Both the position numbers and the translations under genes were made by a program. Of a stretch of 5,498 nt of DNA, positions 1 to 3,769 are shown in pieces (position 1 is the stretch's first letter; each line of letters begins with the position of its first letter). This DNA comes from Oscillospiraceae bacterium (GTDB taxonomy: Bacteria > Bacillota_A > Clostridia > Oscillospirales > Oscillospiraceae): assembly GCA_902795095.1 (NCBI GenBank), contig CADBKB010000096.1, positions 1 to 5,498 of the forward strand, read 5' to 3'. The notes below the pieces were generated by a model. The model was not told the origin of the DNA, searched no databases, and saw nothing but the letters and a program-made list of their open reading frames with translations.

Positions 1-57
1 ACCGAGCTGCCCCTCAAGCCCCACGACCGCCGCTTCGGCGTCCGGGGATATGATTAA
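1..57 (+). CDS. C-terminal tail of an unidentified protein (partial)
   Basis: Frame 1 from the window edge reads TELPLKPHDRRFGVRGYD and stops at TAA 55-57. Fifteen of its eighteen codons end in G or C, as in the real genes here, and the stop lies 11 bases before a hairpin terminator, which is where a gene end is expected. The other two plus frames are also open over this short stretch, so the frame choice rests on codon bias and on the terminator position. I do not recognise the family from 18 residues. The gene would converge on the nucleotidase gene at 98-1564. Confidence 0.5.
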   Translation, partial: TELPLKPHDRRFGVRGYD

Positions 58-68
58 ATAACAGTTGA

Positions 69-99
69 GGCATGGCGGGAGCCATGCCCTAATTCTTTT
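69..99. terminator. Hairpin terminator between convergent genes
   Basis: A perfect 8-bp stem, GGCATGGC (69-76) with GCCATGCC (81-88), closes a 4-base GGGA loop. On the plus strand it is followed by CTAATTCTTTT, a moderate T-rich tract, so it should end the gene whose tail lies at 1-57. On the minus strand the stem sits just past the nucleotidase stop codon, but the downstream tract (TCAACTGTTATTTAATC) is less T-rich, so termination in that direction is probably weaker. The plus-strand T tract overlaps the minus-strand stop codon (98-100), which makes the junction very compact. Confidence 0.75.
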
Positions 100-1564
100 A
101 ATCAATAATCTCGATCCGGCCCTCCACGTGGGCGTCCAGGTTGTCGTGGGTGGCGAAGTATTCCTCCATGATGTTGTTGAAGGAGGTGGCCACCACCCGG
201 GGGCGCATGTTCTGCCTGACCTCCTCCAGGGGCACGCCCATGAAGTCGTCAAAATTCTTGAAGTGGTAATTCTGCAGGGCGAGCTTGAGACGCATATCGT
301 CGGTCACGTCCTCGCCGTGGAACTTGAGCTCCAGCAGCTCCTTCGTGGTGCGGTTGTAGAGGATGCGCACGCCTTGGGAGAACTGGTAGAACTCCGTTTC
401 GCCCTTCCAGGCCTCGTCCCGCAGCAGATGCTTCACGATCCGCCGGAACTGGCCGCCCGTGACCTCGAACATCCAGATCGCGTCGTCGAAGGGGGTGTTC
501 TCCACCATGTCCTGGTATTCCAGCACGGGGCCGAGCTCCTTCTTGCGGATGGAGCCGGAGCCCACCATCATGATATCGAAGCTGGAATCGGTCTGGATGG
601 CGTCGGCATAGAGGTTGCCCATCTCCGTCTCCTTCTCCCGGCTGGGATGGGTCAGCTTCCGGGCCCAGCGGCACACCACGCGCTTGTACTTCTTGTCCGT
701 CTCGGAGCGGTAGCTGTCCAGCAGCTCCTCCATGACCTCGTCCTTGGGGGCGGTCTGCTCGTTGATGGGTACGCAGTGCCAGCGCAGATCCAGCAGCTCC
801 TTCTTCTCCCGGTCGTACTGCAGGTCGAACTGGCCGATCATCCTCGTGCCGGTGCCCACCTGCACGATGGGGATATTGTTGACCACCACGGGCTGCCGCA
901 TGAAGCTGTGGGAGTGTCCGCCGATGATGAGATTCACGCCCCAATCGGGGTCCAGCGCTTCCGCGAGCTTCTTGTCCATTTCCAGGCCGATGTGGGTCAA
1001 AAGGACGGTCAGATCGGTCTTGACGGTGCGGTAGTTGTCGCAGATGACGCCGATTTCCCGGGCCGCCTCCTTGAGGTCGATAAAGGTGCCGATGATCTTC
1101 TCATTCCGGGTGGAGGCGAGGATCTCTTCGGTAAGAATGCCGATGAACAGGATGCGCATGCCGCCGATATCGATATTCAGATAGGGCATGAACAGCCGCG
1201 CGCCGTTCATGGTGACGAAAAGATTCGCGTTGATGATGGGGAAGCGGGCGCATTTTTCCAGAAACAGCAGGTGCGCCAGGCCATAGTCCACCTCGTGGTT
1301 GCCCACGGTGGTCACGTCAGGCCGCAGGATGTTCATCAGGTCGATGGTGGAAAGGCCCAGATATTCCGAGTCGATGATGGAGCCGCGGAACATATCGCCG
1401 GCGATCGCATACAGGACGTTGTCCTTTTCCTCCCGCATTTTCTTGATGTAGCCGGACAGGCGGGGCAGACCGCCCACCTCGTGGGGACCGATCCTGCGGG
1501 GCAGGAAATCGCCGTGCATATCATTGGAGTGCAGGATCGTCAGTTTTGTGATCTCGTTTTCCAT
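98..1564 (-). CDS. Cytoplasmic 5'-nucleotidase / metallophosphatase family protein
   Basis: This 488-residue protein has the two-domain layout of the UshA/YfkN-type 5'-nucleotidases, which release phosphate from nucleotides or related phosphoesters using a two-metal centre. The metallophosphatase domain covers about residues 6-245 and shows the ligand motifs in order: SNDMHG (D15, H17), AGDMFRGS (D57), VGNHEVDYG (N89, H90), LLTHIG (H191) and IIGGHSHS (H217, H219). The C-terminal substrate domain (about 295-460) has EMGNLYADAI, VGSGSIR (usually NGGGIR or NSGSIR) and NTPFDD...VTGGQ. The protein begins directly at the fold (MENEITKLTILHSND) with no signal peptide, so it is probably cytoplasmic, like Bacillus YunD, rather than an exported scavenging enzyme. 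The start is supported by AAAGGAG at 1569-1575. It is the second gene of an operon, 12 bases after the cysteine protein gene, and its ribosome site overlaps that gene's stop. The family is certain; the substrate is unknown. Confidence 0.93.
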   Translation of the reverse strand: MENEITKLTILHSNDMHGDFLPRRIGPHEVGGLPRLSGYIKKMREEKDNVLYAIAGDMFRGSIIDSEYLGLSTIDLMNILRPDVTTVGNHEVDYGLAHLLFLEKCARFPIINANLFVTMNGARLFMPYLNIDIGGMRILFIGILTEEILASTRNEKIIGTFIDLKEAAREIGVICDNYRTVKTDLTVLLTHIGLEMDKKLAEALDPDWGVNLIIGGHSHSFMRQPVVVNNIPIVQVGTGTRMIGQFDLQYDREKKELLDLRWHCVPINEQTAPKDEVMEELLDSYRSETDKKYKRVVCRWARKLTHPSREKETEMGNLYADAIQTDSSFDIMMVGSGSIRKKELGPVLEYQDMVENTPFDDAIWMFEVTGGQFRRIVKHLLRDEAWKGETEFYQFSQGVRILYNRTTKELLELKFHGEDVTDDMRLKLALQNYHFKNFDDFMGVPLEEVRQNMRPRVVATSFNNIMEEYFATHDNLDAHVEGRIEIID

Positions 1565-1576
1565 GATGCTCCTTTC

Positions 1577-2023
1577 TCAGTCGGCCCGGAGCTGCGCCTC
1601 CAGGATTTCCGCCGCCATGCCCACCAGCTCCTTGCAGGGGCGCTTTTTGTAGAAATCGGCGGATCGCGCGGAGGGGGAGGGGGCGTCGTGCTTCTGGCTC
1701 AGGCCCAGCAGCTCCCGGCACACGATGGAACCGTTCTCGGCTTCGAATTTCTTTGCGGCCGCCTGGATGCGTTCGTAATGCGCCGCTTTTGCCGCGCCGT
1801 CGGCGGGATCGTCATAGCCGTCCAGCAGGCCCAGCACGATGGCCATGCCGCTCACGGCGCCGCAAACCTCCCGCATCCGGCCCAGGCCCCCGCCGAAGCT
1901 GCTGCTGAGCCTGGCAAGGGTCCCTTCATCCGGCTCCAGCTCGTCGGCAAAGGCCAGCACCACCGATTGGGCGCAGTTATAGCCCTGGGTGAACAGCTCC
2001 ATAGCCCGTTCTTTTTTCGTCAT
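1577..2023 (-). CDS. C_GCAxxG_C_C family cysteine protein
   Basis: The protein has 148 residues and matches the C_GCAxxG_C_C family, small proteins of unknown function common in anaerobes and thought to be redox or metal-binding. The four signature cysteines are visible: C17 in GYNCAQSV, C54 in EVCGAVSG after the glycine-rich SFGGGLGRM, C102 in IVCRELLG and C130 in RPCKELVG. The first residue of the usual GCA motif is replaced (VCGAVSG), a mild variation. It has no signal peptide and no long membrane helix; the stretch around 55-67 is hydrophobic but short. Translation starts at ATG 2021-2023 behind AAAGGAG with six bases of spacing. It is the first gene of a two-gene operon with the downstream nucleotidase and is driven by the promoter at 2092-2120, about 60 bases of leader away. 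Family membership is confident; a redox role is inference from the conserved cysteines. Confidence 0.9.
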   Translation of the reverse strand: MTKKERAMELFTQGYNCAQSVVLAFADELEPDEGTLARLSSSFGGGLGRMREVCGAVSGMAIVLGLLDGYDDPADGAAKAAHYERIQAAAKKFEAENGSIVCRELLGLSQKHDAPSPSARSADFYKKRPCKELVGMAAEILEAQLRAD

Positions 2024-2091
2024 GGCGGACTCCTTTCATCCGTGTTGCCCGGCATGAGACAGGCGCGGATTGCATAGTATTGGATGGGTTT

Positions 2092-2120
2092 ATGATAGCA
2101 TCGCCACGGGAGGGTGTCAA
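2092..2120 (-). promoter_or_regulatory. Vegetative promoter for the cysteine protein-nucleotidase operon
   Basis: On the minus strand TTGACA (2115-2120) is separated by exactly 17 bases from TATCAT (2092-2097), and the -10 is preceded by TGC, giving an extended -10 element. The -35 is a perfect match to the sigma-A consensus and the -10 matches five of six positions. Transcription should begin near 2085, leaving about 60 bases before the ATG at 2023. I saw no operator-like repeat overlapping it, so strong constitutive expression is the simplest reading. Confidence 0.85.
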
Positions 2121-2170
2121 GAAATGGAAGAAAAGACGCCCGCGGCGCTTCGAAGAAACGGCCGCGGGTG
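2121..2170 (-). terminator. Rho-independent terminator after the AbrB-family gene
   Basis: Bases 2139-2146 and 2161-2168 form a perfect 8-bp GC-only stem, extendable to 10 bp with a G-T wobble and one more pair (2137-2138 with 2169-2170), around a 14-base loop that contains the small palindrome CTTCGAAG. Read on the minus strand the stem is followed by TCTTTTCTTCC, a U-rich tract, which fits intrinsic termination about 55 bases after the regulator's stop. A smaller hairpin, CAGCC (2194-2198) with GGCTG (2202-2206), lies between the stop and this element and may add to termination. The U-rich tract runs straight into the -35 box of the downstream operon promoter. Confidence 0.75.
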
Positions 2171-2225
2171 AAATGCGATAGGAAGAAGTTCGTCAGCCTG
2201 AGGCTGGGTTACCCGATGCGGGCAA

Positions 2226-2480
2226 TCAGTCTTCGGCACGCATGGCTTCGAGGTTTTTGATGCATTCGGTGCAGACATGCTTGCCCTGGTAATGATAAAG
2301 CAGGCTGATGCTGCCGCAGAAAATGCAGGATGCCTCGTGCTTGTGCAGGATCACATTGTCGCCGTCAACATAGATTTCCAGTTCGTCGCGTTCAGCAATG
2401 TCAAGATTGCGGCGAAGCTCGATGGGGAGGACGATGCGCCCGAGCTCGTCTACCTTGCGGATGATACCTGTAGCTTTCAT
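2226..2480 (-). CDS. abrB: AbrB-family transition-state regulator with Cys4 tail
   Basis: This 84-residue DNA-binding protein carries the AbrB/SpoVT swapped-hairpin domain at residues 1-47. The run KATGIIRKVDELGRIVLP, continuing to IELRRNLDIAERDELEIYVDGD, is very close to Bacillus AbrB, including the arginines that contact DNA. AbrB proteins act as dimers or tetramers and repress or modulate stationary-phase and sporulation genes during growth. The C-terminal part differs from Bacillus AbrB: C52-x2-C55 and C70-x2-C73, separated by 14 residues, look like a zinc ribbon, a form seen in clostridial relatives. ATG 2478-2480 is preceded by AAGGAG, which sits in a hairpin loop. The gene is monocistronic, with its own promoter (2519-2547) and terminator (2121-2170), and diverges from spmA. 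The family is certain; orthology to abrB rather than another paralogue is less so, and control of spmAB is inference. Confidence 0.93.
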   Translation of the reverse strand: MKATGIIRKVDELGRIVLPIELRRNLDIAERDELEIYVDGDNVILHKHEASCIFCGSISLLYHYQGKHVCTECIKNLEAMRAED

Positions 2481-2481
2481 G

Positions 2482-2501
2482 AGTACAACTCCTTTTGTAC
2501 T
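2482..2501 (-). promoter_or_regulatory. Leader hairpin presenting the abrB Shine-Dalgarno in its loop
   Basis: A perfect 7-bp inverted repeat (AGTACAA 2482-2488, TTGTACT 2495-2501) encloses six bases. On the minus-strand transcript the loop is AAGGAG, which is the Shine-Dalgarno sequence itself, and the stem ends one base before the ATG. The structure could display the ribosome site in the loop, hinder initiation, or, as DNA, serve as a palindromic operator (GTACAA-N6-TTGTAC) just downstream of the promoter. The repeat is seen directly; which role applies is not decided by the sequence. Confidence 0.6.
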
Positions 2502-2518
2502 TAATGTTCACATACGGG

Positions 2519-2547
2519 ATTATACGACAAAACTCAAAAAAAGTCAA
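2519..2547 (-). promoter_or_regulatory. Sigma-A promoter of the AbrB-family gene
   Basis: Read on the minus strand, TTGACT (2542-2547) lies 17 bases from a perfect TATAAT (2519-2524). The spacer is T-rich. The start of transcription should be near 2512, giving a leader of about 32 bases that contains the Shine-Dalgarno hairpin. This is one of the strongest vegetative promoters in the window, fitting a regulator that is abundant during growth. Confidence 0.88.
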
Positions 2548-2594
2548 CAGAAAAATGGAAACAAATACAATTTTTGCAGTATTTCCACATACAT
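2544..2594 (+). promoter_or_regulatory. Candidate promoter(s) for spmA-spmB
   Basis: Two weak candidates are visible upstream of spmA. One resembles a sporulation sigma-E promoter: CATACAT at 2588-2594 matches the CATACA core of the sigma-E -10, with a poor -35 (TACAATT, 2566-2572) 15 bases upstream. This would start transcription near 2601, just ahead of the ribosome site. The other is a sigma-A type, TCAACA (2544-2549) with 16 bases to TACAAT (2566-2571). Sigma-E control is expected because spmAB belong to the sigma-E regulon in Bacillus subtilis, but neither match is strong. Confidence 0.3.
2556..2587. repeat. TGGAAA inverted repeat in the abrB/spmA gap
   Basis: TGGAAA (2556-2561) and TTTCCA (2582-2587) form an inverted repeat with a 20-base AT-rich spacer between the abrB promoter and spmA. 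Bacillus AbrB is reported to favour paired TGGNA-type elements in AT-rich DNA, so this could be a binding site for the neighbouring regulator. A six-base repeat in AT-rich sequence can also arise by chance. Confidence 0.3.
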
Positions 2595-2610
2595 CCAAGG
2601 GGGAAATGCG

Positions 2611-2615
2611 GGAGG
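2611..2615 (+). promoter_or_regulatory. Shine-Dalgarno that fixes the spmA start
   Basis: GGAGG, within a longer GGGAGGGG run, lies seven bases before ATG 2623-2625. The same frame stays open upstream to 2398, but that extension would run through the abrB promoter and into the antisense of the abrB coding region, so this ribosome site decides the start. Confidence 0.85.
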
Positions 2616-2622
2616 GGAACGG

Positions 2623-3192
2623 ATGATACTGTCATGGGTCATCGTGGGGCTGTATGCCCTTTCTGTGGCCGGCGCGATGGTGACCGGCAGAGGCGCGGAG
2701 GTGAGCGCGGCGATGTTCTCCGGCGCGACGGAAGCGGTGGAGCTGGCGCTGGCTCTGGCAGGTCCGCTCAGCGTCTGGTGCGCGCTGCAGTGCGTTATGG
2801 AGCGCTCCGGCTGTACGGCGGCTCTGGCGCGTCGGCTGCGGCCGATCCTGCGCCGGATTTTCCCGCGGGCCGCGGCGGATCCCGAAGCCTGCGCCGCCAT
2901 CGGGCAGAATCTGGCCGCCAATGCCCTGGGTCTCGGCAACGCCGCCACGCCCATGGGCATTCGGGCCTTGCGCCGGATGCGCACGCTGTCCGGCAGCGAC
3001 GTCGCCACCGACGAAATGTGCCGCCTGGTCGTCATGAATACCGCCTCCATCCAGCTCATCCCCACCACTGTGGCGGCTCTGCGCGCCTCCCTCGGCGCCC
3101 CGGCCCCCTATGCCATCGTCCCGGCGGTGTGGCTGAGCTCGGCGGTTTCGGTGACGGCGGGACTGCTGGCGGCCCGGGGGCTGGAGCGGTGA
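2623..3192 (+). CDS. spmA: Spore maturation protein A
   Basis: The protein has 189 residues, close to the length of Bacillus subtilis SpmA. SpmA and SpmB are membrane proteins of the nucleoside-transporter/gate family that are needed late in sporulation for full dehydration of the spore core, and hence for heat resistance. The signature block is at residues 96-119, reading NLAANALGLGNAATPMGIRA against NLMANFFGLGNAATPLGIKA in Bacillus; NTASIQLIPTTV (139-150) is also conserved. Membrane segments are likely at about 1-20, 40-58, 133-152 and 163-184. The start follows GGAGG. The gene diverges from the AbrB-family regulator, and its stop overlaps the spmB start, so the two are translated in coupled fashion. 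dacB, which precedes spmA in Bacillus subtilis, is not next to it here. Confidence 0.95.
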   Translation: MILSWVIVGLYALSVAGAMVTGRGAEVSAAMFSGATEAVELALALAGPLSVWCALQCVMERSGCTAALARRLRPILRRIFPRAAADPEACAAIGQNLAANALGLGNAATPMGIRALRRMRTLSGSDVATDEMCRLVVMNTASIQLIPTTVAALRASLGAPAPYAIVPAVWLSSAVSVTAGLLAARGLER

Positions 3193-3701
3193 CGGACTAT
3201 CTGGCGCCGGGCTTGTTTCTGTGCGTGTTCGCCGCCGCGATGTGCCGCCGCACGGATCTCTACAGCGCCCTCACCGACGGCGCCCTTGACGGCTTGCGGC
3301 TCCTCAGCCGCATCCTGCCGCAGCTTATCGTGCTGCTTCCGGCGGCGGCCATGCTGCGCGCCTCCGGACTGCCGGACGCCGTGGCGCGGTGGTTGACGCC
3401 GGTTTTCTCGCTGCTCGGACTGCCGCCGGAGACGGCGCCGCTGATGCTTCTGCGGCCGATTTCCGGCAGCGCCGCCTTGGCTGTGGGCATGGATCTCATG
3501 CGCACCTATGGACCGGATTCCCGCATCGGCCTGGTCAGCGCAGTGATGCTGGGCTCCACGGAGACGACCTTCTATACGATCTCCGTCTACTTCGGCGCGG
3601 CAAAGATCCGCCATACCCGTCATGCTCTTCCCGCCGCCCTGATTGCGGATTTGACCGGCTTTGCGGCCAGCGCCCTGGCGGTGCGGCTGTTTTTTCCGTA
3701 A
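3189..3701 (+). CDS. spmB: Spore maturation protein B
   Basis: The protein has 170 residues and is the partner of SpmA in spore core dehydration; both are membrane proteins with a gate domain. Conserved blocks are APLMLLRPISGSAAL (83-97), the TYGPDSRIG stretch (106-114) and GSTETTFYTISVYFGA (122-137), followed by a KxxHTRHAL-like turn and the helix ALIADLTGFAASALAV. Hydrophobic segments lie at about 4-18, 42-57, 112-136 and 148-168. The start is GTG 3189-3191, overlapping the spmA TGA as GTGA. GGAG (3183-3186) is close to it, so translational coupling probably aids initiation. A later ATG at 3240 would remove the first membrane segment and is less likely. I see no convincing terminator directly after the stop. 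Confidence 0.95.
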   Translation: MTDYLAPGLFLCVFAAAMCRRTDLYSALTDGALDGLRLLSRILPQLIVLLPAAAMLRASGLPDAVARWLTPVFSLLGLPPETAPLMLLRPISGSAALAVGMDLMRTYGPDSRIGLVSAVMLGSTETTFYTISVYFGAAKIRHTRHALPAALIADLTGFAASALAVRLFFP

Positions 3702-3708
3702 TTTTTGC

Positions 3709-3737
3709 TGTACACCGCGGGCTTTTTCTGCTATGAT
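3709..3737 (+). promoter_or_regulatory. Probable argS promoter with extended -10
   Basis: TATGAT (3732-3737), preceded by TGC to make an extended -10, lies 17 bases after TGTACA (3709-3714), a four-of-six match to the -35 consensus. Transcription would start near 3744, leaving a leader of about 25 bases. The TGC-TATGAT element closely resembles TGC-TATCAT of the minus-strand operon promoter. Read-through from spmAB cannot be excluded, but a housekeeping gene is expected to have its own promoter. Confidence 0.6.
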
Positions 3738-3769
3738 ATCCTCGATCAAAGCATAAGAAGGAGAGTATC

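Noticed and set aside
65..2077. A 670-codon plus-strand open frame opposite the nucleotidase operon
   Set aside because: It is antisense to two recognised genes, spans both of them and the gap between, has a low-complexity His/Val/Leu/Gln/Gly/Ala-rich translation with no known domain, and its start lies inside the convergent terminator hairpin. GC-rich third positions on the real strand suppress stops on this one.
2024..2225. A small gene or structured RNA between the cysteine protein gene and abrB
   Set aside because: The 202 bases are accounted for by a leader, a promoter and a terminator hairpin. I found no frame with a start and ribosome site.
2398..2622. A 75-residue N-terminal extension of SpmA
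   Set aside because: The frame is open but runs through the abrB promoter and the antisense of the abrB coding start. A good Shine-Dalgarno precedes ATG 2623, and the resulting length fits the family.
3678..3727. Terminator after spmB: GCGGTG (3678-3683) with CACCGC (3713-3718), then a T run at 3723-3727
   Set aside because: The loop would be 29 bases and the T run starts four bases after the stem; it also overlaps the argS promoter. This is too weak to call.
3702..3769. T-box riboswitch upstream of argS
   Set aside because: Only 68 bases separate spmB from argS, and they hold a promoter and ribosome site. There is no room for a stem I or an antiterminator.
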